Below the pieces are notes generated by a model. It saw nothing but the letters and a program-made list of their open reading frames with translations. It made no database searches and had not been told where the DNA came from. Shown in pieces: positions 1 through 8,276 of a stretch of DNA of 64,000 nt. Source of the DNA: a virus. Within the stretch, counting starts at the first letter, position 1. Each line of letters opens with the position of its first letter. The translations under genes were made by a program, and so were the position numbers. The DNA lies in IMG/VR virus record IMGVR_UViG_3300015371_000008, positions 25,221 to 89,220 of that record; one strand, 5' to 3'.

Positions 1-165
1 GTAGATCATCTGGTGGGCTGGGCGGTAGAAGTCGTCCGCCTTCACCACCTCCACCACGTCGGAGATGGCGTCGCGGGACATCAGCATGGCGCCCAGCACC
101 GACTGCTCCGCTTCGATGTTGTGCGGCGGAGGCGTCTCGAAATCCGCCTCCAGCATGTCGGTCAC
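1..165 (-). CDS. dnaB: DnaB-type replicative helicase, N-terminal part (cut by window edge)
   Basis: The first 55 residues read MTDMLEADFETPPPHNIEAE then QSVLGAMLMSRDAISDVVEV, and further on DDFYRPAHQMIY. This is the N-terminal domain signature of bacterial and phage DnaB helicases (PxNxEAEQxVLGAxL, then DFYRxxHxxI). DnaB unwinds DNA ahead of the replisome. The GTG start overlaps the stop of the upstream HTH gene as GTGA, with GGAGG just before it; an in-frame ATG lies four codons later. The rest of the gene, including the RecA-like ATPase domain, lies outside the window. Confidence 0.9.
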   Translation of the reverse strand, partial: MTDMLEADFETPPPHNIEAEQSVLGAMLMSRDAISDVVEVVKADDFYRPAHQMIY

Positions 166-1220
166 GCAGCCTCCAGTTTCGGCTTGCCGTCCAGGGACGT
201 CCACAGGCGGGCGTCCATCATGCCCAGCTCTACGCAGAAGGGGTGCGGGTCAGCCAGTTCACCGGCTTGCCGCCACCGCTCCACCACGTCCAGGATCTGG
301 GCGATGCGCTCCTCCTGGCCGGGCTTCGGGCCGTGGGCTTTGCCGCCGTCCCAGGCCAGGCCGAGCGCCTTGCGGGCCCGCCTGATCGTATGGTCCTCGA
401 CGGCGGGCGTCGTCAGGCGCAACTGCTTGGCTATCTCGCCCAGGCTCATGTTGTACTGGACCGCCATCCGGGCCACCTGCATGTGCAGCAGCGCTTCCCG
501 GTCGCGGCGGGCCCAACGCTCCTCGATCTTCTCGTTGCGGATGTCGCCCTCCCACAGCAGCCCGTCTGGGGCGTAGTCGTCGGGAGTGCGGAACCCGTAC
601 CGGCGGGCCAGGTCCTTGGCGCGGATGTGGTGGATGCCGGTGTAGGGGATCGCGCACATCTGGTCAAAGAAGGCGTTGACGTCGTCAAGCATGTCGCGGG
701 CGACGCGACGACGATGTCCCGTAACGATCTGGAGGATGGTGGTGTAGCCGTATCCGAGGCGGGAGCCCTGCACGGCGGCGGGCCAGCCATTGGCGCACAG
801 CGAACCCAGCTTCCACCTGATGAGACGGGCGGGGACGCTCGTCGTAGATGCCGCGATCAGGTCGTCTTCGGTGATGGCCGCGATGCGGCGTCCGGTACTG
901 ACGAGGACAGAGTCCACCTGCCCGTTGAGGATCTTTTCGAGGCCATGGCGGGACAGTCCAGCTGCGCGAGCCACAGGCTGGTGCACCCACTCTTTGTCGT
1001 CGATCCAGGTCCGCAGGATGGTGCGAAGTTCGGATACGCGGTAGCGGCGCGGAACTCCTTGACGGACCTTCTGCCGACGTTCGGCGTCGGCAAGGCGGAT
1101 GATCTCCGAACACGTGGAGGCTCCGGGGCAAGGGTAGGTGGCCCGGCATCCGGCCCGGTAGCCGAGTGCGGTGCCGTGCGGGAAGTCGGGGTCGTTGGGG
1201 TCACGCGGACGTGCGGGCAT
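162..1220 (-). CDS. helix-turn-helix DNA-binding protein
   Basis: 352 aa. The N-terminus has the pattern HGTALGYRAGCR...PCPG..TC, a short Cys/His-containing start seen in many actinophage HTH proteins. A Cro/CI-like HTH follows around residues 85-110 (PVARAAGLSRHGLEKILNG) and a second HTH-like segment near 270-290 (LGEIAKQLRLTTPAVEDH). It sits immediately before dnaB (GTGA overlap) and has its own operator box upstream, so it may be a regulator or a replication-associated factor. An immunity repressor is possible but unproven. Start ATG follows AAGGAG at 9 nt. Confidence 0.75.
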   Translation of the reverse strand: MPARPRDPNDPDFPHGTALGYRAGCRATYPCPGASTCSEIIRLADAERRQKVRQGVPRRYRVSELRTILRTWIDDKEWVHQPVARAAGLSRHGLEKILNGQVDSVLVSTGRRIAAITEDDLIAASTTSVPARLIRWKLGSLCANGWPAAVQGSRLGYGYTTILQIVTGHRRRVARDMLDDVNAFFDQMCAIPYTGIHHIRAKDLARRYGFRTPDDYAPDGLLWEGDIRNEKIEERWARRDREALLHMQVARMAVQYNMSLGEIAKQLRLTTPAVEDHTIRRARKALGLAWDGGKAHGPKPGQEERIAQILDVVERWRQAGELADPHPFCVELGMMDARLWTSLDGKPKLEAA

Positions 1221-1256
1221 GCAGCATCACTCCTTGAGGGTGGACCCGGTCGCTCA

Positions 1257-1286
1257 CGGGTACACTCATTTAGTATGACCGCTCGT
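1257..1286 (-). promoter_or_regulatory. operator box and weak promoter for the HTH gene
   Basis: Contains ACTAAATGAGTGTAC (1260-1274), a copy of the repeated box. The -10 and -35 positions are poor (TACCCG, ACGAGC). The leader at 1244-1261 can form a hairpin ACCCG/CGGGT with the conserved GAGCGAC in its loop. Confidence 0.6.
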
Positions 1287-1572
1287 TGCGGAATCTGGCA
1301 AGGACGTCAGCCTCCATCGCTGCCGCGTTCGCTCTCATGACCTGCACCAACGCTTCACAGATCTCGCGTGCCTGACGCCGGGTGAAGGCGTGGCCTTCCT
1401 CGTCTGAACGGGCGGCGTCCCACCTCTGCACCACCCCCGTAGCGTCCCTGATTTCGACGCTGGGGCGGGTCAGGCGGATGGCGTGCCGGTGGATACGGAA
1501 GGGCCGGGATGGGCGCCACCGGGTGCGTTCCAGGGCCGCAGACAGGGCGTCGTGGAGGTCGTACGGGTTCAG
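1270..1572 (-). CDS. hypothetical protein, CTG start
   Basis: 100 aa, beginning LNPYDLHDALSAALERTRWR and ending VLARFRNERSY. No ATG, GTG or TTG start is available; a CTG overlaps the upstream stop as CTGA, matching the ATGA/GTGA/TTGA couplings all along this strand, and GGAGGAG lies 7 nt before it. Without this gene the stretch would be the only 300-bp coding gap nearby. Its stop codon lies inside the operator box of the next gene. No recognisable family. Confidence 0.5.
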   Translation of the reverse strand: MNPYDLHDALSAALERTRWRPSRPFRIHRHAIRLTRPSVEIRDATGVVQRWDAARSDEEGHAFTRRQAREICEALVQVMRANAAAMEADVLARFRNERSY

Positions 1573-1829
1573 GATCGCTCCTCCTCTTCTGCGGTCAGTG
1601 GGCCGGTCGGGTGCGCCTCCGCCGTAGTGGCTTCATCGGAGCAGGCCCAGACGGCGAGCATCGCCGGGAGGGTGGAGTCGTAGGAGTTGACGCCCACCAC
1701 GTCGCCGGTGGGACGCAGGCGGCACACGACGGCCAGGGCTGGGGCGTAGAGCAGGTCGGCGAACGCCGCCACCACGATGTCGATGGCGGCGTTAGACGGC
1801 ATTTCGGGCATGGGTATAGCAGGGCTCAC
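1569..1829 (-). CDS. hypothetical protein
   Basis: 86 aa. GTG start chosen because TGGAG stands 7 nt upstream and it is the first start after the conserved leader; an ATG six codons later is the alternative. Hydrophobic middle (VVAAFADLLYAPALAVVCRL) and an acidic end (TAEEEERS). First gene behind the promoter at 1885-1914. Function unknown. Confidence 0.6.
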   Translation of the reverse strand: MSPAIPMPEMPSNAAIDIVVAAFADLLYAPALAVVCRLRPTGDVVGVNSYDSTLPAMLAVWACSDEATTAEAHPTGPLTAEEEERS

Positions 1830-1884
1830 AGGGGGTCTCCAAAGGTATGCCCGGGTCGCTCTACCGGGCCGGTCGGACCCCTCA

Positions 1885-1914
1885 ATTCTACAATCATTTA
1901 GCGGATCGGGTGTG
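1885..1914 (-). promoter_or_regulatory. promoter with operator box
   Basis: -10 TAGAAT, box GCTAAATGATTGTAG at 1888-1902, weak -35. Leader hairpin at 1850-1868 pairs CCCGG with CCGGG around TAGAGCGAC. Confidence 0.65.
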
Positions 1915-1920
1915 GCTTTG

Positions 1921-2637
1921 TCATATCGGCACACCCCAGCCCTGAAACAGCGTCGCCGTGTAGGTGAGCCGGACCTGCCCCGCCCGTCCGGCAGCGCCCG
2001 CCAAGGTGCCCGAGTTGGTGCCGCCCGCCCCGCCACCACCACCGCCAGGGCCGGATGCTGGAGTTGTCGCGTTGTTGGACCCCTGAGTGCCGCCGGTACC
2101 ACCAGGCCCACCGCCGGTGACTGCCGTCGCACCCGCGCCTCCGGCGCCGCTGCTCGTTGACGCGTTACTCCCCGCGTTGCCAACGGCGGCGGTACCAGCG
2201 GAACCTCCTCCACCTCCACCGCCGCCCCAGGAGGAGTTGCCCGCACCGCCCGCACCGCCGTTGAAATGCGTGCCTGTCGCCGTGCCGGTGCCGCCTGCAC
2301 CGCCCGCACCCGCCGCAGCGGAAGCGCCTCCGCTGCCGCCGTGTCCCGTCACCGTGACGGACGTGCCCGTGAAAGTCGAGCTCCCTCCGGAGCCGCCGGT
2401 CGCCTGGGCTACGCCGGTGCCGCCCGCACCGACCGTGTAGGAGTAGCCGGTGCCGGGCGAGACCGCCACGCCGGTCACCTTGGCGTACTCGCCGCCGCCG
2501 CCTCCTCCGCCGTTCTTGGACGTGGACGCGCCACCGCCCGCGCCGCCGCCGCCCCAGCATTCGACGTCAACGCTGGTGACCCCGGATGGGCAGGTCCACG
2601 TAGATGTGCCCGCCGTGGTGAACGTGTCGGTCGCCAT
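1921..2637 (-). CDS. glycine-rich tail protein
   Basis: 238 aa; after a short beta-type start (MATDTFTTAGTSTWTCPSGV) nearly half of residues 30-220 are Gly, with runs of six to eight glycines broken by Ala, Ser and Thr, and a closing segment GQVRLTYTA. This is the layout of the Gly-rich domain at the ends of phage tail fibres and minor tail proteins (start WxxPxGVxSVxVECWGGGG). Start overlaps the upstream stop as TGATG. Virion location at the tail tip is inferred from family and neighbours. Confidence 0.8.
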   Translation of the reverse strand: MATDTFTTAGTSTWTCPSGVTSVDVECWGGGGAGGGASTSKNGGGGGGGEYAKVTGVAVSPGTGYSYTVGAGGTGVAQATGGSGGSSTFTGTSVTVTGHGGSGGASAAAGAGGAGGTGTATGTHFNGGAGGAGNSSWGGGGGGGGSAGTAAVGNAGSNASTSSGAGGAGATAVTGGGPGGTGGTQGSNNATTPASGPGGGGGGAGGTNSGTLAGAAGRAGQVRLTYTATLFQGWGVPI

Positions 2638-3125
2638 CAGCAGAGAATCTGCACTACTAGGTCCGCCCCGGCCACGGTGCTCCCAATTTGATCTATGTCC
2701 ACGGTGAAGTAGGCCCCATCGGCGATCGTCGTCGTGTTCATGTTCGTGACCTTGCCGGAGGTGTTTCCGCTGATCGCGATCGTCGGCCGGTTGCCCTGCG
2801 TAGAGAAGATCGTGGTGCCGTTGACGTTGATGTCCACGATGATCGCGGCGCCCGTGGGGGCCGTGCCGACACTCGCGCGTACGCCCTTGATGTCGAGGGT
2901 GGCGGTGGTGTCGTTGTAGATCCGGAACGTCCCGGCGCCCGTGGTCAGAGTGCCAGCGCGGGAGAACGGGAACAGAATCCCCGCCTCGACAAGGTGTTCC
3001 GCACCTGCACTGTTACGCGTCCACAGCACCGCATTGGGCCTGGCGAATACGGCGCACCATCCGGACGGCGGATTGCCCGGACTGGCTTGCTCCGGCAGCG
3101 CCACCGCGCTCGCGAACTTCGGCAT
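2637..3125 (-). CDS. putative minor tail / structural protein
   Basis: 162 aa, Thr/Val/Ile-rich beta-strand-type composition with IIVDINVNGTTIFSTQGNRP and a C-terminal AGADLVVQIL, resembling receptor-binding or tail-fibre accessory domains. It starts MPKFASAV, like the tail-fibre gene upstream that starts MPKFLAPI, suggesting a shared short N-terminal attachment motif (MPKF) for these tail proteins. Lies between a zinc-motif protein and the Gly-rich protein in one operon. Confidence 0.65.
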   Translation of the reverse strand: MPKFASAVALPEQASPGNPPSGWCAVFARPNAVLWTRNSAGAEHLVEAGILFPFSRAGTLTTGAGTFRIYNDTTATLDIKGVRASVGTAPTGAAIIVDINVNGTTIFSTQGNRPTIAISGNTSGKVTNMNTTTIADGAYFTVDIDQIGSTVAGADLVVQILC

Positions 3126-3319
3126 CAGACGTCCTTGGTTTCGAGCCCCTCCGGGCGCCAGCCGACTCCGTGACAGTGATCACACTGCACGAGGCGTTGT
3201 GCGACGGCCAGGGCGCGCAGCCGGTGCGGGAACGGACGTGGCTCGTCGGTGGAGGTGGAGTAGCACGGCTCCCCTGGCTCGGCCAGGCAGCAGGAGCAGG
3301 TCGCCTCCAGCGGATCCAT
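3125..3319 (-). CDS. small zinc-motif protein
   Basis: 64 aa. MDPLEATCSCCLAEPGEPC then HRLRAL and CDHCHGVGW: a CxCC..PG.PC...H..R motif plus a CxxC pair, a zinc-ribbon type widespread in actinophages. GTG two codons upstream (GTGA overlap with the tail-fibre stop) is an alternative start. Unusual position inside a tail operon. Role unknown. Confidence 0.65.
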   Translation of the reverse strand: MDPLEATCSCCLAEPGEPCYSTSTDEPRPFPHRLRALAVAQRLVQCDHCHGVGWRPEGLETKDV

Positions 3320-3321
3320 GT

Positions 3322-4524
3322 TCACGCCCTGGCCTGCACGACGACGCGGTAGACGGCGGAGGAGGCGGAGTTGGCTGAGGTCAGGGAGATGTTGTTGGTG
3401 TCCACCACGATCTCGTCCATGTAGACGCGGGCGCCGCCGGTGTTCTCGTACACGAACACCTGGACGTCCTTGGTCCCCAGGTTGTGGGTGATATTGAGGG
3501 CGCTGCCGCCGGTCAGCGCGCCGACGTCGGCGGCGTAGGCGGTGACGGCGACCAGGTTGGTACGGGCGGCCGACGCGCTGGTGGCGTTGGTGCCGCCCTT
3601 GCTGAGGGGTACCAGGCCCACGGTGATGTCGTTCGAGTTCACCGTCAGGCTGCCGTCGGCGGCCACGACGTCGAACGTCGAACCGGTCAGGGTCAGACCG
3701 GCCCCGGCGACGTAGGTGGTGCCGGAGGTCGTGTAGACGGTCCACGTCTGCGTCCACGAGCCTGGCGAGCCTGACGGGGTGGCCGTCTGGATGTACTGGC
3801 CGCCCGCGTAGGTGCCCTCGGCTACGGCGACGAGGGTGCCGTCCAGGATCTCCCCGGTGGCGTCGGCGTCGGGAGCGCGGGTGGCGGCGGAGCCGGACCC
3901 GTTGAAGACGTAGATGCCGTTCTGGGTGCCGGTCGTCTGCCCGGCGGCCAGGAATCGGTCGCCGCTGGTCAGGGTGACGCCGTCCACGGTCGTGCCGGGG
4001 CCGGACAGGGTGACGTTGGATTGGGTGGCCACCCTGACGGGGTCCTTGACGCCCACGATCCCGGCCCGCGCATCGTCAACGTACTGTTTGTTGGCGGCGT
4101 CGGTGCCGGTGCTGGGCGCCAACAGGTTGGTGATCTTCTGGGAGTTGAGGGATACCGACGCCGTCGGCGCCGCCATCTGGTCCAGGCGGGACGTACGAAC
4201 CTGCGTGTCGAAGTCGCTGATCGTGGACGCGGTCTGAGTGCCGGTGTGGTTGGCGCGGGCCAGCGGGTCGGTGGCCAGTTTGGACAAGGCGATGGCGGCG
4301 CCGGAGGCGACCTTGGCGTTGGTGATCGTGTCGTCGGGGATGTCCCCGCCATCCATGCGGACCCAGGATGTGCCGTTGTAGTACTTGTCCACCGGCGGCG
4401 TCAGAGACGTGTCGGTCCACATCTGGCCGGTGACCGGGCTGCTCGGCGCAGTGCCGGACGCTTCCGGCGTCAGCCCCTTGACCGGAATCTTGGACGTGTC
4501 GATCGGCGCCAAAAACTTCGGCAT
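3322..4524 (-). CDS. tail fibre-like protein
   Basis: 400 aa. Starts MPKFLAPIDTSKIPVKGLTP after AGGGGGCAGG. Contains repeats of tail-fibre-like text such as SQKITNLLAPSTGTDAANKQ followed by YVDDA, a junction seen in many phage tail fibres, then ATRAPDADATGEILDG and a C-terminal beta segment ALNITHNLGTKDVQVFVYEN typical of receptor-binding tips. Expected to mediate host-surface binding. Neighbours are a collagen-like protein and a Gly-rich protein, completing a tail-tip cluster. Confidence 0.85.
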   Translation of the reverse strand: MPKFLAPIDTSKIPVKGLTPEASGTAPSSPVTGQMWTDTSLTPPVDKYYNGTSWVRMDGGDIPDDTITNAKVASGAAIALSKLATDPLARANHTGTQTASTISDFDTQVRTSRLDQMAAPTASVSLNSQKITNLLAPSTGTDAANKQYVDDARAGIVGVKDPVRVATQSNVTLSGPGTTVDGVTLTSGDRFLAAGQTTGTQNGIYVFNGSGSAATRAPDADATGEILDGTLVAVAEGTYAGGQYIQTATPSGSPGSWTQTWTVYTTSGTTYVAGAGLTLTGSTFDVVAADGSLTVNSNDITVGLVPLSKGGTNATSASAARTNLVAVTAYAADVGALTGGSALNITHNLGTKDVQVFVYENTGGARVYMDEIVVDTNNISLTSANSASSAVYRVVVQARA

Positions 4525-4532
4525 CCTGCCCC

Positions 4533-4925
4533 CTACGAGGTGAGGTCGAGTTGGCCAGCCATGGGGAAGGCCCACTCGACGCGGACTTGTGTGGGGGTGG
4601 GATAGGAGACGTCGCCCTCAATGAGGACTCCGCCGGTATCGGTAGCGATCACGTTGGGGGTGATGGGGATCGTGTGGGTGACCTGCCACACCGCCAGCGG
4701 GGAGGCGAAGACGTAGGTCTGCTGTATCGCTCCGCCGGGAGGTCCTGCCGGACCGGTAGGCCCGGCAGGACCCTGCGGCCCGGTCGTGCCGGGCGGCCCC
4801 TGCACGCCCGGCATGGTGAGTTCCAGGGCGACGTCAGGGCCGCCGTCAACGGTGACGGTCGTCTGAGAGTCGATCTCGACCAGAATGGCGCCCGGCGCCT
4901 CGACGACCTCCAGCAGGATCGTCAC
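4533..4925 (-). CDS. collagen-like minor tail protein
   Basis: 130 aa with a Gly-X-Y stretch at residues ~40-66 (GVQGPPGTTGPQGPAGPTGP). An N-terminal beta segment (TILLEVVEAPGAILVEIDSQ) and a C-terminal one (QVTHTIPITPNVIATDTGGV) flank it. Collagen-like spacers are common in phage tail fibres. GTG start overlaps the upstream stop (GTGA). Confidence 0.8.
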   Translation of the reverse strand: MTILLEVVEAPGAILVEIDSQTTVTVDGGPDVALELTMPGVQGPPGTTGPQGPAGPTGPAGPPGGAIQQTYVFASPLAVWQVTHTIPITPNVIATDTGGVLIEGDVSYPTPTQVRVEWAFPMAGQLDLTS

Positions 4926-5287
4926 CGGGTCACCTCGGCGGACACCTCAACCTCGCCCCGCAGCAGCCGCGTGGTATCGCCACCCGGCGACTCAATCTCC
5001 AGGTCATAGACGCCGTAACGCCACGTCCAGGCGGCGGTGACGTCGTCGGCGACGGCCAGCCGGATCTCCCCTTCGGCGGCGTCCACCGTGATGCCGGATC
5101 CGACGGTCAACGACAGCAGCGGAGTCGGCGACGTGATCGACTCACGGACCTGCATGCGTACGGCGTAGCCGGTCAGGTCGATCGGCGTGGGCGGGTCGTC
5201 GGCCGGGTTTTTGAGGCGCAGCAGCATGGACCAGGACTCACCCTGGCCAATTTCGATCTTCCAATACGCGGCTGGCACGCGGCCCAC
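4922..5287 (-). CDS. phage structural beta-domain protein
   Basis: 121 aa. Pattern IEIGQGESWSMLLRLKNPAD, then PIDLTGYAVRMQVRESI and VYDLEIESPGGDTTRLLRGE matches a short phage tail/baseplate protein type (xxxxGxTFxxxLxxxDxxGxPxDLTGxxxRMQ ... YDLE). The GTG start has no good Shine-Dalgarno; a CTG in frame further up is possible. The first gene after the SSB terminator, with no operator-type promoter visible. Confidence 0.65.
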   Translation of the reverse strand: MGRVPAAYWKIEIGQGESWSMLLRLKNPADDPPTPIDLTGYAVRMQVRESITSPTPLLSLTVGSGITVDAAEGEIRLAVADDVTAAWTWRYGVYDLEIESPGGDTTRLLRGEVEVSAEVTR

Positions 5288-5329
5288 CGTGACGGACCGG
5301 GACAGTTAAGGTCGCGCCCTACAGGCACG

Positions 5330-5364
5330 AAAAAGCGGGCCCCGACGCCGTGTCGGTGGCCCGC
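5330..5364 (-). terminator. rho-independent terminator of ssb
   Basis: Stem GCGGGCC..GGCCCGC around the ACACGGCG region, followed on the minus strand by five T (5330-5334), starting 12 nt after the ssb stop. Confidence 0.85.
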
Positions 5365-5376
5365 TCCTGTTGGGGT

Positions 5377-5838
5377 TTAGAACGGCGGCTCCTCCGGAGC
5401 GTTAGCTGGGGTCGCCCACGGGTCGTTCGCCGGTGCGCCACCCTGCCCGTGCTGTCCGTTGCCGCCCTGCCGGGCCGTCTTGTTGACCTTGGCGGTGGCG
5501 TTGCGCAACGACGGGCCGACCTCGTCCACCTCAACCTCATAGGTGGTGATCTTATGGTTCTCCTTGTTGGTGTACTGCCGCTGCTTCAACCGGCCCTGCA
5601 CGATGACGCGGGAGCCCCGGATCAGACTCTCGGCGACGTTCTCCGCCATCTGCCGCCACACGTTGCAGCGCAGGAACAGCGTGTCGCCGTCCTTCCACGT
5701 GTTCGTGGCCTTGTCCATGAAGCGGGGGGTGGAGGCGATAGTGAACCCGGCGACCGCCTCCCCCTTGCCGGTGAAGCGGAGGGTGGGGTCGTCGGTCAGG
5801 TTCCCGACGAGCGTGACGACGGTGTCTCCTGCTGCCAT
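5377..5838 (-). CDS. ssb: single-stranded DNA-binding protein
   Basis: 153 aa. Typical OB-fold start ([20 protein letters not shown]), conserved [20 protein letters not shown] and [16 protein letters not shown] Gly/Gln/Asn-rich linker follows and the end is PEEPPF, the acidic-aromatic tail that recruits replication proteins. It protects ssDNA during replication. Ends in a strong terminator, so it closes its operon. Confidence 0.95.
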   Translation of the reverse strand: MAAGDTVVTLVGNLTDDPTLRFTGKGEAVAGFTIASTPRFMDKATNTWKDGDTLFLRCNVWRQMAENVAESLIRGSRVIVQGRLKQRQYTNKENHKITTYEVEVDEVGPSLRNATAKVNKTARQGGNGQHGQGGAPANDPWATPANAPEEPPF

Positions 5839-5877
5839 GGTGATCTCTTCTCTACTCGTTGTGGATTTGCTGGGGCG

Positions 5878-6261
5878 TCAGGCGACGCACTTCTCCCAGT
5901 CGGACCAGGTGTTGGGGCGGCGGAACCGGCCGGTGCCGAACTCGCCGAACTGCAGAATGATCTGCAACGCGACGCCCGCCTCGACATGCAGCCTGGTCAG
6001 CCCGTCATGTTCGTTGTCGAGGTAGGCGTCCTGGAGGCTCTCGTCCCACTCGTCCTTGAACCCAGGCTCGACGATCCCGGCGACGCTGTGCAGCACGGAG
6101 GAGGTGCCGTAGGGCCGCTTCGGGTCGATGGCGGGGGCGCCGAACTCCGGCCCCCGCCAGGTGATGCAGGCCCGCCGCAGCAGCGCCAGATGACTGTCGG
6201 TGATCTCGAACTCGGTCAGCCGGTCGGCTTCGCGGATCTGCTTGCTGTAGACGTCGTCCAT
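5878..6261 (-). CDS. hypothetical protein
   Basis: 127 aa, acidic, mostly helical (MDDVYSKQIREADRLTEFEI; DEWDESLQDAYLDNEHDG). Lies just upstream of ssb in the same operon. No recognised family. Confidence 0.65.
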   Translation of the reverse strand: MDDVYSKQIREADRLTEFEITDSHLALLRRACITWRGPEFGAPAIDPKRPYGTSSVLHSVAGIVEPGFKDEWDESLQDAYLDNEHDGLTRLHVEAGVALQIILQFGEFGTGRFRRPNTWSDWEKCVA

Positions 6262-6276
6262 GTGGGGTGTCTCCGT

Positions 6277-6591
6277 TCAGTTGGTGGGCCACAGGAACAC
6301 GGCCAGGAGGGCGCCCGGCGGCGCCGGATCGTATGCGTCGGCGTCGTCGCGGCTGAGCCGGTCCGGCTCCGTCATGTAGTGGTCGCCGCACCAGGGCTGA
6401 TTCGGCATGTACATGCCGACGTCCACCCCGTCCTTGAGCGGAAGGGGGGAACAGCCGTTGTCCTGGGCAGACGCGTCGCTGGACAGCACCACGAGGGTGT
6501 TCCCGGGGGTGCCCTTCGCCTTCAGTTCGGTCAGGGCGGCCAGCAGCGAGTCGAGGGTATGGGAGTCGGCTATGGCGTCCGTGATGCTCAT
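6277..6591 (-). CDS. hypothetical protein
   Basis: 104 aa; MSITDAIADSHTLDSLLAAL, then LVVLSSDASAQDNGCSPLPL. The pattern of NTLVVLSxDAExNxxSPL is seen in small phage proteins of unknown function. Overlaps the upstream stop by four bases (ATGA). Confidence 0.65.
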   Translation of the reverse strand: MSITDAIADSHTLDSLLAALTELKAKGTPGNTLVVLSSDASAQDNGCSPLPLKDGVDVGMYMPNQPWCGDHYMTEPDRLSRDDADAYDPAPPGALLAVFLWPTN

Positions 6592-6818
6592 CGTGGGGCC
6601 TTTCGTGCGAGTGGAATGTGCAGGGTTCCGGAGGTGTGATCGCAGGTGACTGGGAATCCGGCTCCGGCGAGAGCACGCGAGGCGGTGATGCGGTTGGTGC
6701 GGCCGGTGACCCGGACGGCGAGGCCGCCGTTGATGTGGCGGACAGCCGCCACGGTGCCCCAGACGGGCAGGGAGCCAACGACCAGATCAACAACACGGTC
6801 GAGATCGGTGGCGTGCAT
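6588..6818 (-). CDS. hypothetical protein
   Basis: 76 aa, basic C-terminus, short beta/alpha pattern (GGLAVRVTGRTNRITASRAL). First gene of the operon that ends with ssb; an AGGAGG precedes its ATG. Confidence 0.6.
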   Translation of the reverse strand: MHATDLDRVVDLVVGSLPVWGTVAAVRHINGGLAVRVTGRTNRITASRALAGAGFPVTCDHTSGTLHIPLARKAPR

Positions 6819-6879
6819 GGATACACCTCCTGGTCGAGCCAGCCGGGTCGCTCAACCGGCCAGCACGTTACAACACCCG

Positions 6880-6909
6880 ATTGTACAGTCATTTGGCGTC
6901 AAGTGATAG
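6880..6909 (-). promoter_or_regulatory. promoter with operator box, ssb operon
   Basis: -10 TACAAT; variant box GCCAAATGACTGTAC at 6883-6897; the -35 position is weak although a TTGACG overlaps the box. Leader hairpin GCCGG/CCGGC around TTGAGCGAC at 6842-6860. The region overlaps the end of the endolysin gene. Confidence 0.7.
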
Positions 6910-7717
6910 GGGAAGTCCAAGCCGCCTCCCAGGTGATCGGCCCAACCACGCCGTCGGCCACCAGCCCCTTCTCCGCCTGGAAGGCGCGGGCAACGTCGGC
7001 GTCGGCGCGGGCCCACGCCGAGTCCACGACGATGGACCAGCCGCGCTGCCGCATCTGCCGCTGCCACGTAGCGACGTCGCTGCCGCGCATAGGCGGGTTC
7101 TTCACCGTGAAGTAGCGGCCCGGCCACACCGGCACCTGGACGGCGGTCACCGGCGGCTCCGTCGTGATGGCATTAAGCGCCTCATGGACCATGGCCAGGA
7201 ACCAATCCCACGGGAAGCCCGGCCCCGGGTCGGTGTGGTCGGAGCGTTTGTAGACGGCCGACACGTCGGCGTGGCAGGTGATGCCGCGATTGCCTGCCGC
7301 CAGCTCCGCCCGGGTCAGCCGCCGGACGGGCAGGCCGTACTTTGCGCACCAGGCGGCGGTCACCTTGGCCGCCTGACCCAAGGCCGCCTTGGAGTAGTCA
7401 TCCAGCCATTCGTCGCGGGACTGCCGCATGTATCCGGCGATCTCCAGTTGGAGGCCGTCAGTGTTGGCGCCGGGCGCGGCGTACGCGGTGTCCTCGTCGG
7501 GGACGCAGCGCACCGCAGAATCGTTGTCTACGCAGATGTGGGCGGAGGCGACGACGCCGGAGTCCCGGAAGTAGCGGGCCACGTTCTCGGCCGTCAGCGG
7601 CCCCTCAGGGGCTTCCGCATCGTGGATGACGACGAGCCGGACGGTGGCGAGGCGGCCCTTTCTGTACTGGCTGGACAGGATGGTCTGCATATCGGCACGG
7701 TCGCGCCCGACAGGCAT
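6899..7717 (-). CDS. endolysin: N-acetylmuramoyl-L-alanine amidase with peptidoglycan-binding domain
   Basis: 272 aa with this ATG. Amidase_2-type domain: VRLVVIHDAEAP (first zinc His), AHICVDNDSAV, and CHADVSAVYKRSDHTDPGPG with the H..DPG signature. C-terminal PG_binding_1-type domain (WARADADVARAFQAEKGL, DGVVGPITWEA). It cleaves the peptide stem from muramic acid at lysis. Starts are uncertain: GTG at 7738 and ATG at 7690 are in frame and none has a clear Shine-Dalgarno. No holin is obvious next to it. Confidence 0.9.
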   Translation of the reverse strand: MPVGRDRADMQTILSSQYRKGRLATVRLVVIHDAEAPEGPLTAENVARYFRDSGVVASAHICVDNDSAVRCVPDEDTAYAAPGANTDGLQLEIAGYMRQSRDEWLDDYSKAALGQAAKVTAAWCAKYGLPVRRLTRAELAAGNRGITCHADVSAVYKRSDHTDPGPGFPWDWFLAMVHEALNAITTEPPVTAVQVPVWPGRYFTVKNPPMRGSDVATWQRQMRQRGWSIVVDSAWARADADVARAFQAEKGLVADGVVGPITWEAAWTSPIT

Positions 7718-7745
7718 TAACGTCGCGGGCTGCGACACGCAGACG

Positions 7746-7781
7746 CCCCGCCGAAGCCTTGCGGCAAAGACTCCGGCGGGG
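7746..7781 (-). terminator. hairpin between endolysin and upstream gene
   Basis: 15-bp stem beginning CCCCGCCG, closed by CGGCGGGG, loop TGCCGC; no T-run. It lies after the stop of the 151-aa gene and immediately before the possible endolysin starts. Confidence 0.5.
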
Positions 7782-7794
7782 CGGGAACGGGGGA

Positions 7795-8250
7795 TCAGGG
7801 GGTGTGCTTCCAGGCGGTCCGCTGCGCCGGGTCGGCGTAGACGAGGCCGAATAGGAGGGTGGCCGGGCTGCACCGGTCAGGGTCGGGCACGAGGCGTACG
7901 GAGGAGCCGCAGATCTGCGGCTTGTGCTTCAGCACCATGACGCCGTCCCAGATGTCGGCCGGATGTTCGGAGCGGAAGCCGAGCAGGCCGTCTCCCGCCT
8001 CCAGCCTGGCGACGGGGACGGGGGTGACCGGGTATACGCCGGTGGCACAGAACAGCATCCAGTCGCCGGGGCGGAACGTGACGACTCCGCTGTTGCGGGT
8101 GGCGACGCGGTAGCCGCGCTGTTGGGTGACGGAGAAGTCGGCGCCGAGGGCGGAAAGTGTTCCCGCGATGGCGCCGTGTGTTTCGAATGCGGATTCGTCG
8201 GCTTGCTGTTCCAGGGCGGGGATGTGGAACACGGTTCTGATCGGTGGCAA
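7795..8250 (-). CDS. hypothetical protein, TTG start
   Basis: 151 aa (MPPIRTVFHIPALEQQADES). The TTG start is fixed by AAAAGGAG at 6-nt spacing. The leader starts right at the upstream stop: TAG is followed by AGCGACGCC, so the conserved GAGCGAC box overlaps the previous gene's end. Beta-rich (GVVTFRPGDWMLFCATGVYP). No family recognised. Confidence 0.65.
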   Translation of the reverse strand: MPPIRTVFHIPALEQQADESAFETHGAIAGTLSALGADFSVTQQRGYRVATRNSGVVTFRPGDWMLFCATGVYPVTPVPVARLEAGDGLLGFRSEHPADIWDGVMVLKHKPQICGSSVRLVPDPDRCSPATLLFGLVYADPAQRTAWKHTP

Positions 8251-8276
8251 GGTGGTCTCCTTTTGGCGGCGTCGCT

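Noticed and set aside
1569-2309. Extended 246-aa form of the gene ending at 1569
   Set aside because: It would run through the promoter, the leader hairpin and the glycine-rich gene; the GTG at 1829 has the ribosome site.
2087-2440. Long plus-strand Pro-rich frame (117 aa) across the glycine-rich gene
   Set aside because: It is the complement of Gly codons; no ribosome site, and the minus-strand protein fits the tail cluster.
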